A stretch of 53,893 nt of DNA from Clostridiaceae bacterium (GCA_902362865.1 CABIYE010000014.1:16820-70712); one strand, 5' to 3'. Counted from the stretch's first letter, positions 33,409-43,106 are shown. Translations and numbers: made by a program. Notes: generated by a model not told the origin, from the letters alone.

Positions 33409-34188
33409 TTATTGAATGGTTTGGCCCAGATATGGAGCAATAGAATGCAGCAGAAGCTTTGTATACGGATGTGTAAAGCAGTCTGTTGAACCGTGAAATG
33501 TACGATCTTCGATAATCTTACCGCAACGCATCACCATCACACGGTCTGCAAGATATAGCGCAATATCCAGGTCATGGGTAATGAAAAAGCAAGTCATTTT
33601 TCGCTCCTGATGGAGTCGCTTCAGCAAATCAAGAATATGTTTACGAACCAGGACATCCAGCCCACTGACTGCTTCATCAAAAATCAATACATCCGGTTGA
33701 GCAGCCAACGCTCTTGCAATACATACACGTTTTTGTTGTCCGCCGGACAGCTCATGAGCTTTTCGCAGCTTGATCTCTTCGGGAAGCTCCATCATGGTAA
33801 GAAGATCATTGATTTCTCGTTCTTCTTTCTTTTTGGTGAGTTTTCTGAAATTGCGAATTGGCTCTGCAATGATTTGGTATACCGTAAAGCGAGGGTCCAT
33901 TGCTCCCTTGCCATCCTGAAGAATCAGCTGTATTTTAGATCGCAGTACCTGCTTTTGTTTGCCCCGGCAGAGGGCAATGTTTTTTCCCTCAAACAGTACC
34001 TCTCCAGAAGATGGGGCCAGCAGACCGCACATAAGCTGAGCCAAAGTGCTTTTCCCAGATCCGCTTTCTCCTACCAAAGCGCAAAATGAACCATCCTGAA
34101 TAGTAAAATCTACATGATCAACGGCCAGAAGCTCGTTTCTTGTGCCTTGTTCGTGAAATTCTTTTGATAGGTTGTTGACTTTAATCAT
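33409..34188 (-). CDS. NikE/OppF-type ABC ATPase
   Basis: A 259-residue ATPase with Walker A (GESGSGKST), signature LSGGQQKRVCIA and Walker B (LIFDEAVSGLD). One of a pair with the next gene upstream, as in all Opp/Nik importers. Its ATG overlaps the previous stop by 4 bases. It lacks the long C-terminal extension of oligopeptide OppF, which favours the nickel/metallophore branch, but the substrate cannot be read from sequence. Confidence 0.9.
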   Translation of the reverse strand: MIKVNNLSKEFHEQGTRNELLAVDHVDFTIQDGSFCALVGESGSGKSTLAQLMCGLLAPSSGEVLFEGKNIALCRGKQKQVLRSKIQLILQDGKGAMDPRFTVYQIIAEPIRNFRKLTKKKEEREINDLLTMMELPEEIKLRKAHELSGGQQKRVCIARALAAQPDVLIFDEAVSGLDVLVRKHILDLLKRLHQERKMTCFFITHDLDIALYLADRVMVMRCGKIIEDRTFHGSTDCFTHPYTKLLLHSIAPYLGQTIQ

Positions 34189-34988
34189 GATTCCGCCCCT
34201 TTCGTGAAAACGCAGGAAAGGGAGTAAGCTTCAATCAGTGACCTTGTATAAGGTTCTGTGGTGTGGTCGAAGACAGATTGAACTTCACCGGATTCTATAA
34301 TTTTTCCCTCTTTCATCACCAACATGCTTCCACCTAATTGAAGAGCTGTTGCGAAATCATGAGTTACCATAAGAATCCCAACTCCATTTGCTTTCATCTG
34401 CGAAAATAAATCTATGATTCCATTTCTGTGAATCACATCCAAAGCAGTCGTCGGCTCATCGGCAAGCACAAATTTTGCATCAAGCATCATAGCCATTGCG
34501 ATAATGACACGCTGCAACATTCCCCCGGAAAGCATATGGGGGTATGCTCTGTATACCCTGTCAGGGTCATCTAACCCTACATCATGCAGAAACTGCAGAA
34601 TATAGTTGTAACGCTGCTGGCGGGATTTGTCCGAATGAAGCCGCAGAGTTTCATCCATCTGTCTACCAATACGCATAGAAGGGTCTAATGCAGTCATTGG
34701 ATTTTGCGGGATATAAACAATCTGGTTTCCGTATATTCCTCGTCTCTGCTTTTCTGATGAATTCAAAAGATCCGTTTCGCCGAAGAAAACGGAACCCGAC
34801 ACCTCAAATTTTTTAGGGTCCAATAAGTTTAGCACCGCACTACAGGTCATTGTTTTGCCGCTGCCTGATTGACCTAACAAGATTAAAGACTCTCCTTCTT
34901 TTATTGCAAAGGATATTTCAGAAACAAAGTTATCGGTGCCTGACCGAAGTTTAATGCTTAAATAATCGATTATAAGTGATGACATCAT
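34185..34988 (-). CDS. NikD/OppD-type ABC ATPase
   Basis: A 267-residue ATPase with Walker A (GQSGSGKTMT), the Opp/Nik-specific YIPQNPMTALDPSMRIG, signature LSGGMLQRVIIA and Walker B (FVLADEPTTALD). It overlaps both neighbours by 4 bases. The protein ends soon after the nucleotide-binding domain and has no Fe-S-type Cys extension. Confidence 0.9.
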   Translation of the reverse strand: MMSSLIIDYLSIKLRSGTDNFVSEISFAIKEGESLILLGQSGSGKTMTCSAVLNLLDPKKFEVSGSVFFGETDLLNSSEKQRRGIYGNQIVYIPQNPMTALDPSMRIGRQMDETLRLHSDKSRQQRYNYILQFLHDVGLDDPDRVYRAYPHMLSGGMLQRVIIAMAMMLDAKFVLADEPTTALDVIHRNGIIDLFSQMKANGVGILMVTHDFATALQLGGSMLVMKEGKIIESGEVQSVFDHTTEPYTRSLIEAYSLSCVFTKGAES

Positions 34989-35809
34989 ATGTTGTCCTCC
35001 TCTGGCGTCAGAATATCACGGAGTGCTTCTCCAAACAAATTGAAGCCTGCTGCCGTTACGAAGATGCACAAGCCTGGATAGATCAGCAATTCCGGATGAG
35101 AGTAAAGCGCTGTCCTGGCATCATTTAACATGGCACCCCATTCCGGTGTGCCGGAGGGAAGGCCAAGTCCGAGAAAAGCAAAGCTGGAAACCATAATGAT
35201 GGAAGAAGCGACACCAGTGGAAACATACACAAGAAACTGTGGCAGAATGTTAGGGATCAGATGTCTGAAGACCAGCTTTCCTGTATTGCACCCAGAAATC
35301 CGAGCTGCCAAGATATAATCTTTTCCCATTTCTTGAACGGAATAAGATCTGACAACACGAACAAACCAAGCCCAGGTCGCTATCACAACAGAAACAGCAA
35401 TATTCTGGAGTCCATTTCCCAGAACACCTATGACGGCAATGGCGATGATAAGAGAAGGAAAAGCAATAAACACATCACAGAGTATAGTAATGAAATGGTC
35501 TGCTTTTTCTCCAGCGCAGGCACTAAAAGTACCGACAATCAGACCAATCACAGACAAAATCAACAGCACAGGTAAACTGATCCCGATGGAGTATCTGGCT
35601 CCATACAGCAGCCTTGATAAGGTACACCTGCCCAGTTGATCTGTTCCAAGAGGGTATTCTGCGTCAGGCTGTGCATACTTTTGCGATAAATTCACCAATT
35701 CAGGGTCGTGAGGCGAAAAAGCAGGTGCTGCAATCGCAATCACAATCACAATAGCAATCAGGCACAGACCGATGATTGCCTGCGGCCTTTTGAGTAGCTT
35801 ATGTATCAT
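34985..35809 (-). CDS. NikC/OppC-type ABC permease
   Basis: A 274-residue permease with six predicted membrane segments, an N-terminal LKRPQAIIGLCLIAIVI and the binding-protein-dependent transport loop GCNTGKLVFRHLIPNILPQ, which contacts the ATPases. The YPLGTDQLGRCTLSRLLYG segment is a typical OppC/DppC/NikC motif. It overlaps the other permease gene by 11 bases. Confidence 0.92.
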   Translation of the reverse strand: MIHKLLKRPQAIIGLCLIAIVIVIAIAAPAFSPHDPELVNLSQKYAQPDAEYPLGTDQLGRCTLSRLLYGARYSIGISLPVLLILSVIGLIVGTFSACAGEKADHFITILCDVFIAFPSLIIAIAVIGVLGNGLQNIAVSVVIATWAWFVRVVRSYSVQEMGKDYILAARISGCNTGKLVFRHLIPNILPQFLVYVSTGVASSIIMVSSFAFLGLGLPSGTPEWGAMLNDARTALYSHPELLIYPGLCIFVTAAGFNLFGEALRDILTPEEDNI

Positions 35810-36740
35810 TTTCTTCCCTCCCCATCCATGGACAAAGCAGACGGTTGATTATGTCTGCCATGAAATTTGCGACAACAAAAATTGCTGCAATGACGACTAT
35901 ACAGGTAGAAACTGAAATCGTATCTGCTGCAACCACACTGTCCACCAGATAAGTTCCGATTCCCTTGATTGAAAAAACACTTTCGACTACAGCCCCTCCG
36001 GCAATTAGAAAGCCGAATTGCTGAAAGAAAATTGTAACAACAGGCGGTAGGGCATTTCGTAGAATGTGGCATACCAGAATCCTGTTGGCAGATAATCCAC
36101 GGGCTTTTGCAAACCGAACATAATCAGAAGATAATTCAGCCAGAAGAGAGGAACGCATAATTCGGATGAGCGAACACGAACTAGGAACTGCCAGAGCAAA
36201 TGAAGGTAGCAAAAAGCCTTTCCAACCTGGACTTGGTAATACACTGAACCATTTCAGATGAACCGCAAAGAACAGGAGAAGAAGGAATCCCAGCCAGAAA
36301 GTTGGCACACAAATACCGCAGATAGTAATGCCTCTGGTAACCTGATCGAAAAGGCGGTTCCGCTTTCTGGCGCAGAGCAAACTGATAGGAACGGTGAGTA
36401 CGATAATCCATAGAATGGCCATCCCTACAAGAGATGTGGTCGTAGCCAGATACTTGTGCAGATCCTTTACAATCGGTTGATGAGTGGTCAAAGAAGTCCC
36501 AAGTTCTCCTGTAAACATTCCGGAAAGCCACTGAATATATCGCACAGGGAGAGGTTGATCCAATCCCATTTCCACCCGAATCATCTCAATCTGTTCCGGC
36601 GTAGGATTGGATACGCCTCGGTGTGCAATAATTTCTGCAGGATCTTTTCCGGACCAAGCAATCAACAAAAAACTCAGGACGCTGACTCCTACCAGCACAA
36701 TGAGGAAGCTAATGATCCTTTTTCCAATATATTTCTTCAA
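35799..36740 (-). CDS. NikB/OppB-type ABC permease
   Basis: A 313-residue permease with six membrane segments. YIGKRIISFLIVLVGVSVL, GLDQPLPVRYIQWL and ARGLSANRILVCHILRNALPP are family hallmarks. The start is taken as TTG at 36740 with AGGAGG seven bases away; a GTG at 36749 overlaps the ribosome binding site and is less likely. The 98-bp gap before it contains a 12-bp hairpin, so its mRNA level may differ from that of the two ABC genes upstream. Confidence 0.9.
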   Translation of the reverse strand: MKKYIGKRIISFLIVLVGVSVLSFLLIAWSGKDPAEIIAHRGVSNPTPEQIEMIRVEMGLDQPLPVRYIQWLSGMFTGELGTSLTTHQPIVKDLHKYLATTTSLVGMAILWIIVLTVPISLLCARKRNRLFDQVTRGITICGICVPTFWLGFLLLLFFAVHLKWFSVLPSPGWKGFLLPSFALAVPSSCSLIRIMRSSLLAELSSDYVRFAKARGLSANRILVCHILRNALPPVVTIFFQQFGFLIAGGAVVESVFSIKGIGTYLVDSVVAADTISVSTCIVVIAAIFVVANFMADIINRLLCPWMGREENDT

Positions 36741-36797
36741 ATAATGCACCTCCTCACGCTGGCAATCAGTTATACATAGTTAACCAAATGTCTTTAA

Positions 36798-36833
36798 GTT
36801 ACCCTTCAGTGCGGCCTGCATCTGAAAGGTAAC
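36798..36833 (-). promoter_or_regulatory. Intercistronic hairpin between ABC exporters and the Nik genes
   Basis: A 12-bp stem with a single G-U pair (36798-36809/36822-36833) has no U-run. It could be an RNA-processing or stability element that sets different expression for the two halves of the operon. Confidence 0.5.
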
Positions 36834-36837
36834 CTGC

Positions 36838-38559
36838 TTAGTAGTTAAATTTCTCTGCCAGATTGGACTTTTCAATCATCTTTCTATATGTGGGCGACTG
36901 TTTCAGCAGATGAGCATGCTTTCCGCAGGCTTCTACCGTACCTGCTTTCATAACGACGATCTTATCTGCATTTTCAATAGACTTTAGTCTGTGTGAAATA
37001 ACAATCACGGTCTTGCCTTGAATCAAATGATTTAATCCAGTCTGTATCTGGACTTCTGTTTCCACATCTAACGATGCGGCAATCTCATCCAAAATGATAA
37101 TCGGGGCATCCTTCAGGATTGCCCTGGCAATAGACAGCCGCTGACGTTCTCCTCCGGAGAGTTTGGCTCCATTTTCCCCGATTATTGTCTGGTAAGTGTC
37201 TGGCAGACGGTTGACAAACTCATTACATCCGGCCAGTTTTGAAGCTCGTATCACTTCTTCGTCAGAAGCATCCAGCCGTCCGAGGCGAATATTTTCCATA
37301 ATAGAAGTATTGAATAGAATGACTTCCTGAAAAACAATGGAAACATACTTGAACAAGCTGTCAGTGTGAATTTCTCGTATGTCAGTTCCTCCAATTTGAA
37401 CGGTACCGGAATCTGCATCATATAGTCTGCTGATGAGCTTAAGCATTGTTGTTTTTCCGCAACCACTGGGACCGACCAATGCGGTTACCTGTCCTTGCTC
37501 CGCTGTAAAGGATGCATGGCGAATCACCTGGGTGTCTTTCTGGTAGGAAAAACAAACGTCCTTTATTTCTACATTGAAATCTGAAAGGACTTCTTTTTCT
37601 CCACCCTGAAGTTCATGATTCTTGATTTCACCAATCCGTGCGATCCTTGCATCCAAATAAAAGATTTCAGTCAGATAGAGCAAAACACCACCCATGGCCC
37701 CGCTGAGTTTTGCTGCCATAATAATATAGCCCAGAAGAATCAGGACACTTACCTGACCGGAGGCAAGCATCGAAAGGCCAACAGTCGCCGTGATTCCAAT
37801 AGGAAGAATAGATAAAGTCTGGCCGATTGTAACAGGAATCGTCTGGGTGATCTGAGCTTTCCACTGAAGATTTTCTGACTCATCCAACTGCTGGTCCATT
37901 TGAGCTTCTACCTTTTCTTTCAAGCCATAGCTTTTAATTTCCTGATTTAGTTCAATTGCATTTTGAAAGCTTTCGGAAATATCTCTCAATTTATCATAAT
38001 GTTTATTTACATCTCTGACCTGCAGTTTCTTTGTCAGGAAAAGAACCGAAGCAGAAGCAAGAACGGGAAGCAATACACAGAGCCCTAATTTCCAATTCAT
38101 GATTAGAAGTGCTGCGCTGATAACCAAAAAGTAAATTGAAAACCCAATGAAATTAGCCACTGCGTTCGCAAAAGCATGCTCAATCGAAGCCACATCTGCC
38201 ATGATTGTCTGAGCAAGGTCAGACAAATTGTGCTTTGAAAAATAGGATAGGGGCAGCTTGGAAAGCTGTTCCGCCAGATCAATTCTTAAATTCGCAGATT
38301 CTTGGTAGGTTTCATCATAGGTCGTTTTATAGTTATAGTTAATAACTAAGTACATCAGCAGGGTCGCTACCATCATAAACAGGAGATATGCCACCGGTTT
38401 CCCGGTGTTTCCATTCAGCAGCCTGTCTGCAAACACAAAAACACAGATCATCGGCGGTACAAAAGAAACATAATAGAGAAAGAATGACCAGATTGATTTT
38501 GCAAGGCCTTTCACACCCGAATCACTAAGCTGGAAAAATTTTTTTAGATATGTCTTCAT
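36838..38559 (-). CDS. ABC transporter half-molecule (IrtB/YbtQ-like)
   Basis: A 573-residue protein with an N-terminal six-helix ABC membrane domain (about residues 20-310) and a C-terminal ATPase (Walker A GPSGCGKTT, signature LSGGERQRLSIA, Walker B IIILDEIAASLD). In the Walker B region Glu is kept, so it should hydrolyse ATP. The ATG at 38559 shares a base with the stop of the partner gene and has GGAGG upstream. Next to an AraC regulator such pairs usually handle siderophores (IrtAB, YbtPQ) by import, in spite of their exporter fold. Confidence 0.9.
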   Translation of the reverse strand: MKTYLKKFFQLSDSGVKGLAKSIWSFFLYYVSFVPPMICVFVFADRLLNGNTGKPVAYLLFMMVATLLMYLVINYNYKTTYDETYQESANLRIDLAEQLSKLPLSYFSKHNLSDLAQTIMADVASIEHAFANAVANFIGFSIYFLVISAALLIMNWKLGLCVLLPVLASASVLFLTKKLQVRDVNKHYDKLRDISESFQNAIELNQEIKSYGLKEKVEAQMDQQLDESENLQWKAQITQTIPVTIGQTLSILPIGITATVGLSMLASGQVSVLILLGYIIMAAKLSGAMGGVLLYLTEIFYLDARIARIGEIKNHELQGGEKEVLSDFNVEIKDVCFSYQKDTQVIRHASFTAEQGQVTALVGPSGCGKTTMLKLISRLYDADSGTVQIGGTDIREIHTDSLFKYVSIVFQEVILFNTSIMENIRLGRLDASDEEVIRASKLAGCNEFVNRLPDTYQTIIGENGAKLSGGERQRLSIARAILKDAPIIILDEIAASLDVETEVQIQTGLNHLIQGKTVIVISHRLKSIENADKIVVMKAGTVEACGKHAHLLKQSPTYRKMIEKSNLAEKFNY

Positions 38560-40310
38560 CACGCCAACCTCCACTGATTTGCCTTGTAGTATACATCCTG
38601 AAAATCCTTATAACGCCCATTGTAGGCCATCAGCTCATTGTGGGTTCCTTGTTCCACAACTTTTCCATTCTGGACAAACAGGATCTGGTCTACATTCTGA
38701 ATAGAGGACAGCCTGTGTGCAATCATGATAACTGTTTTGCCCCTCATCAGTTTTTGGAAAGCCTGCTGCAACTCGTATTCATTTTCCGGATCTGCAGCTG
38801 CAGAAGCCTCATCCATAATGACGATATTCGCATTCTTTAAAATAGCCCTTGCAATAGCAATCCTCTGCACCTCACCACCGGAAAGGTATACGCCCTTTGC
38901 CCCTATGACAGTCATCTCCCTTTGGGGAAATTTGTCAAGGATAGATGTGCAGTTCGCTGCGTTAAGTGCATCCATAATCTGCTGCCGTGTTGCCTGAGGA
39001 TTTCCGATTCGGACATTTTCGTAAATTGAGGTCTTCAGTAATTGACTGTGCTGGAAGACAAATGCTATGTTTTGAATGAGAGCTTTTTCAGAATAACTCT
39101 GAATGTTCTTTCCACCAATCAGAATCTCGCCGCCATCAACAGGATAAAATCCTGAAATCAGCTTTGCAATGGTAGATTTGCCTCCGCCGGAAGACCCGAT
39201 AAGCGCATAAGTTCTATTCTGATGCAGTGTCAGGTTAAAATTCTTCAGCACGAAGGTGTCATCATATTTAAAGTCAACATGACGAAATTCGATATCGAAA
39301 TTTGGGAAGTTCTCTTCGCTTCCATGCGGAATCTTTGCCTGATCCATTGAAGCAGTCAGCTCATCAAGCTGATTCAGCGTATTTTGTGCGCCAAAGTTAT
39401 CCTGCCCCGTAAACATAATCGATGTGAAAGAAGTAAATACAGCTCCGGAGAATACAGCAAAAAAAACAATCTTTGCCAGGATCAGCATGGCAGGTTCTCC
39501 ATAGCTGATGAGTATAACTGCGGCTGGTACGGCAAAAGCATAAAACACGTTGAACAGAACCTGGAATCCAACATAGGGATTCTTACAACTGAGGCTATAC
39601 TGATAAACGTACTGTTTGTACTCCTTGATCGAGTCAATCAGAGTTTTGTAATACTGTACAGTTACACCGAAGATTTTTATGATCTGCATTCCTCTGACAT
39701 ATTCTACTGTTGCTGCACTCATCTTTTGAAGTGCCGCTGAATAGCCAGACAGAAATTCAGTACCATCGGACATTTTACGATACTGAAGAACACCAATCAC
39801 AGTTGTAAGGGTCAAGAGAATACCAAGGCGGTAGTCAATTGCAAACATCAACACAAACATTAACACTGGTGTCATAACAGCAGTGATATTGTCTGGAATC
39901 AAATGGGCCACTGTTTTGTGTGTTTCTGCAGCGTTATCATCAATAATTTTTCGAATCTCTCCAGAGCTGTTATGGTCAAAAAAGGAAGAAGATGCATCCA
40001 ACAATTTATGAAGCCCATTTTTTCTTAAGTTTGTTTCAAGACGGAAGCCTAAATAGTGGGAACACGTTGCCGATGCAATGTTGAGAACGCCTCGTAAAAT
40101 CATAAGTACGACTACAATAATTGCATCATACATGGCCTTCTCATATGTAGGAATAACCAGAATAGACACAATGGCTTGCCAAAGAAACCAATATGCTCCC
40201 ATATAGGAGCAGACGGCAGCGGCAGATAGCGCCATAGAAGAATATGCCCAATTTTTTTTATCTGGGACATATTGAAATAGTTTTTTATATAAACTGCGCA
40301 TTGACTTCAA
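38559..40310 (-). CDS. ABC transporter half-molecule (IrtA/YbtP-like)
   Basis: A 583-residue partner of the next gene: six-helix membrane domain, then an ATPase with Walker A (GSSGGGKST), signature LSGGEVQRIAIA and Walker B (IVIMDEASAAADPE). The start is set at TTG 40310, with AAAGGAG seven bases upstream. The longer frame beginning ATG 40364 is ruled out because that ATG overlaps the -10 box (40363-40368). An ATG at 40301 is a second option. It is the first gene of the minus-strand operon facing the AraC gene. Confidence 0.88.
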   Translation of the reverse strand: MKSMRSLYKKLFQYVPDKKNWAYSSMALSAAAVCSYMGAYWFLWQAIVSILVIPTYEKAMYDAIIVVVLMILRGVLNIASATCSHYLGFRLETNLRKNGLHKLLDASSSFFDHNSSGEIRKIIDDNAAETHKTVAHLIPDNITAVMTPVLMFVLMFAIDYRLGILLTLTTVIGVLQYRKMSDGTEFLSGYSAALQKMSAATVEYVRGMQIIKIFGVTVQYYKTLIDSIKEYKQYVYQYSLSCKNPYVGFQVLFNVFYAFAVPAAVILISYGEPAMLILAKIVFFAVFSGAVFTSFTSIMFTGQDNFGAQNTLNQLDELTASMDQAKIPHGSEENFPNFDIEFRHVDFKYDDTFVLKNFNLTLHQNRTYALIGSSGGGKSTIAKLISGFYPVDGGEILIGGKNIQSYSEKALIQNIAFVFQHSQLLKTSIYENVRIGNPQATRQQIMDALNAANCTSILDKFPQREMTVIGAKGVYLSGGEVQRIAIARAILKNANIVIMDEASAAADPENEYELQQAFQKLMRGKTVIMIAHRLSSIQNVDQILFVQNGKVVEQGTHNELMAYNGRYKDFQDVYYKANQWRLA

Positions 40311-40362
40311 ATCTACATCTCCTTTTTGCTTAAAAAACGGTTTGACATGCATCACATCTTTC

Positions 40363-40390
40363 ATTATAATTAGTTCTAGCTAACTGTAAA
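40363..40390 (-). promoter_or_regulatory. Promoter of the ABC/Nik operon
   Basis: On the minus strand TTTACA (40385-40390), a 16-bp spacer and TATAAT (40363-40368). The spacer holds a GCTAGAACTA element, a possible AraC-regulator contact in the short divergent region. Confidence 0.7.
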
Positions 40391-40459
40391 GAACAAAACA
40401 GATATAAAGTCTAATCAAGGTACTAATAAATCTAACCGAGGTATCTTTTGGAGGAGCCA

Positions 40460-41383
40460 ATGATAGAAGTTAAACGAGATGATTTCTTTATTGAATCAAT
40501 AAAGAATCCAATAGAGTACGGAACATATTATAAGATCAACCCAAAATATGGAACCGGATTTCAATGGACGAATGAGGTTCACTACGATTTCATCATCACA
40601 GTGACAGATATTCGATTTAACCAGGAAACCATGGTCGGAGAACATATTGGGTCTGGATATGTACTTGCTCTCTATATTAGTGGCGCAGGAGATGAATTCT
40701 ATCCGTATCAAATTGTTTCTCCGAATACATTACGCTGCTATGAACCATCTGAAAAGTACAAAGCTATTTATCATCCTCAGATTCCATTAAGATGTATTAC
40801 TGTGCAGTTTGACCAGGAATTTATTGATCAGTATCTCCAGGAAATTTCCGGTGATCTTGAGGTGAACTTTTCTGATTTTTTCAAAGAAAAAGGAAAATTC
40901 TATTTACCAAATGTCAATCGTGCTATGCAAAGCCTATATGAGTATCTGCTTTCCATGAAAGCGTCCAGAATTACAGTAGAAGCAAAAATATATGAAATCA
41001 TCTCTTTTCTTGCTTCTTATTTGAAAGAAAACAGACTAAATGAAGAGAATGGCCAATCCATTAGCAAAACAGATTTGCAGGCATTAGATGAACTAACGCA
41101 TTACATGGACGAACATTACAGTTTTAATATTACGTTACAAACGCTTTCCACCATTGCATGTATGAGTGAAAGCAAGATGAAAAAGCTATTTAAGTCAGTT
41201 TATAATATGTCCATTACTGAATACATTCAGCGGAAAAGGATCTCTGTAGCCGAGCACATGCTTATTCAAACTGACCTCACCATTGCGGAAATTTCAAAAA
41301 TTGTTGGATACTCCAACCCCAGTAGATTGATTGAAATATTCAAAAGGTATTATGGATTTACCCCATCAAAATACAGAGGATAA
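40460..41383 (+). CDS. AraC-family regulator (YbtA/PchR-like context)
   Basis: A 307-residue protein with an N-terminal ligand-binding half and a C-terminal double helix-turn-helix (about residues 205-300; FNITLQTLSTIACMSESKM, then LTIAEISKIVGYSNPSRL and FKRYYGFTPSKYRG). The ATG at 40460 follows GGAGGAG. It is divergent from two siderophore-type ABC half-transporters. AraC regulators in this setting sense the incoming siderophore and activate uptake genes, so that role is inferred. Confidence 0.9.
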   Translation: MIEVKRDDFFIESIKNPIEYGTYYKINPKYGTGFQWTNEVHYDFIITVTDIRFNQETMVGEHIGSGYVLALYISGAGDEFYPYQIVSPNTLRCYEPSEKYKAIYHPQIPLRCITVQFDQEFIDQYLQEISGDLEVNFSDFFKEKGKFYLPNVNRAMQSLYEYLLSMKASRITVEAKIYEIISFLASYLKENRLNEENGQSISKTDLQALDELTHYMDEHYSFNITLQTLSTIACMSESKMKKLFKSVYNMSITEYIQRKRISVAEHMLIQTDLTIAEISKIVGYSNPSRLIEIFKRYYGFTPSKYRG

Positions 41384-41510
41384 AAGTGTTATACTAATTT
41401 CGATTTTCTTAACACTCTGCAAACCACAAGCGCCTATATACACTGCTTGCGCACATAGGCATTTGTCTTGATTATCGGCACCACCAATCATCACAAAATA
41501 TCCCAATAAA

Positions 41511-41541
41511 AAACCCCTGTTGCTCACGCACCAGGGTTTTG
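41511..41541 (-). terminator. Terminator of rubredoxin copy 1
   Basis: AAACCCCTG and CAGGGTTTT flank a short loop just downstream of the rubredoxin stop on the minus strand; the A-run on the plus strand becomes the U-run. Confidence 0.75.
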
Positions 41542-41576
41542 ATTTATCCATCCATATTTAACACATGATTAAGCTT

Positions 41577-41735
41577 CTATTCAACTTCTGAAAACTGATC
41601 TTTTCCAACATTACATAATGGGCATTCAAAATCTTCCGGAACATCCTCCCACTTTGTTCCTGGTGCAATACCACCTTCAGGATAACCTTCCTCTTCATCA
41701 TATTCCCATCCGCAAACATCACATACGTATTTCAT
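41577..41735 (-). CDS. Rubredoxin, copy 1
   Basis: A 52-residue electron carrier with the two Fe-binding knuckles CDVCGWEY and CPLCNVGKDQF (Cys5, Cys8, Cys38, Cys41). The protein is identical to copy 2 (47202-47360), although the codons differ at several synonymous positions. The ATG at 41735 is preceded by AAGGAGG. It would pass electrons to rubrerythrin or desulfoferrodoxin in oxygen and peroxide detoxification. It is separated from the main redox genes by the duplication. Confidence 0.95.
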   Translation of the reverse strand: MKYVCDVCGWEYDEEEGYPEGGIAPGTKWEDVPEDFECPLCNVGKDQFSEVE

Positions 41736-41867
41736 TCGTTGTTCCTCCTTGTAAATATATTAATACACAGCCTATATTGCTGTTATATTTGTGTTCCTGA
41801 ACACGAATCCATTTGTTATTCTTATTTCAAATTCATTCAAAAACATTGGCAAAAGGGAGGACATCAC

Positions 41868-42752
41868 ATGGAAATACGGGTTCTAAACTATTTTCTTGCA
41901 GTTGCAAGAGAACAAAGTATCATTCGTGCAGCGAAATCTCTGCACTTATCTCAGCCGATACTTTCTACACAGATTCGTAACATGGAAAAAGAACTTGGGA
42001 AGCAGCTTTTAATTCGTGGTACGAAAGGCTCACGAAAAGTCACCTTAACAGAAGAGGACATGATTCTCAAAAAACGTGCAGAAGAAATTTTGAATCTTGT
42101 TGATAAAACAGAAAAGGAAATCACGCTCTCTGATCACGTGATTGCAGGAGATGTATATATCGGAGCCGGTGAAACAGATGCCGTCAGACTTCTCGCAAAG
42201 GCTGCCAAAGAAATTCAAAGCAGATATCCCGGCATTCATTATCACATTTCCAGCGGAAATGTAGAATTTATTTTAGAACAATTAGACAAAGGGCTGATAG
42301 ATTTCGGATTAGTATTTGGGCATGTGGATTTTGACAAATATAATGCCATCAAAATTCCTGTCAAAGATACCTGGGGAGTGTTAATGCGCAAAGATTCAGA
42401 GCTTGCCCATCAGAATACCATTACTCCGGAAGATTTGCGGAATAAGCCCCTCATTATCTCCCATCAGAAAAACCAGAGTGGAGAATTTAGTTCCTGGCTA
42501 AATTGTAACATAGACCAGCTAAATATCGTAGCTACCTATAATTTATTGTTTAACGCTTCACTTCTCGTAGATGAGGGACTGGGGTATGCGATTGGGCTTG
42601 ATAAAATAATCAATATGGGCGAAAACAGCAATCTGTGTTTTCGCCCTCTGGCGCCAGTCGTTGAAGCTGAACTATCAATCATCTGGAAAAAATATCAGGT
42701 TTTCTCAAAGCCGGCTGAACAGTTTATGATAAAGATTAAAGAACTCCAATAA
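41868..42752 (+). CDS. LysR-family transcriptional regulator
   Basis: A 294-residue regulator with the N-terminal winged helix (YFLAVAREQSIIRAAKSL, LSQPILSTQIRNMEKELG) and a periplasmic-binding-like sensor domain (about residues 90-290). The ATG at 41868 follows AGGGAGG; a longer frame from 41739 lacks one. It is divergent from rubredoxin copy 1. The target is not evident; LysR proteins usually act on the divergent gene. Confidence 0.92.
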   Translation: MEIRVLNYFLAVAREQSIIRAAKSLHLSQPILSTQIRNMEKELGKQLLIRGTKGSRKVTLTEEDMILKKRAEEILNLVDKTEKEITLSDHVIAGDVYIGAGETDAVRLLAKAAKEIQSRYPGIHYHISSGNVEFILEQLDKGLIDFGLVFGHVDFDKYNAIKIPVKDTWGVLMRKDSELAHQNTITPEDLRNKPLIISHQKNQSGEFSSWLNCNIDQLNIVATYNLLFNASLLVDEGLGYAIGLDKIINMGENSNLCFRPLAPVVEAELSIIWKKYQVFSKPAEQFMIKIKELQ

Positions 42753-42756
42753 ACAA

Positions 42757-42901
42757 TGCGATTGATGAGTTTCACAGCTCCAATCTTGAACAGGAATTCC
42801 TTAAACAGGAGAAGTCCTGCATCGAAGGATAAATTGCCTCCATCAAAATTTATTTTCAAGTACTTGTTGCTTTCTAACGCGGTGTCGTTTAAACTATACA
42901 T
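42757..42901 (-). pseudogene. IS1380-type transposase 5' fragment
   Basis: About 48 codons (YSLNDTALESNKYLKINF, then GGNLSFDAGLLLFKEF) match the start of IS1380-family transposases, with AAAGGAG before the ATG at 42901. The frame then runs into the end of the LysR gene and stops. No other part of the insertion sequence is visible. The rest of 42753-43106 holds no gene. Confidence 0.75.
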
Positions 42902-43106
42902 AAGGATTTCTCCTTTGTTTTTATTTTGATTAGACACCTTAATTTTAACAAATTTGAAGTCCTTTTTCTATGTGATTTTTCTTCACTTGTTAGATGAAAG
43001 CAAAAAGTACCAAAAACATAGTAACTATACGGCGTGAAGCACCGTCAACAATTATTGGATGAATAATTCAGGTTTATATACTATGTTCGTAAAGGAGATA
43101 ACTGTT

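Larger units (their letters stand above)
41490..41790 (-). repeat. Direct repeat carrying rubredoxin, copy 1
   Basis: About 300 bp are alike here and at 47112-47418: the terminator, the whole rubredoxin gene and its upstream region up to ATATTTGTGTT. The edges are approximate. Confidence 0.8.
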
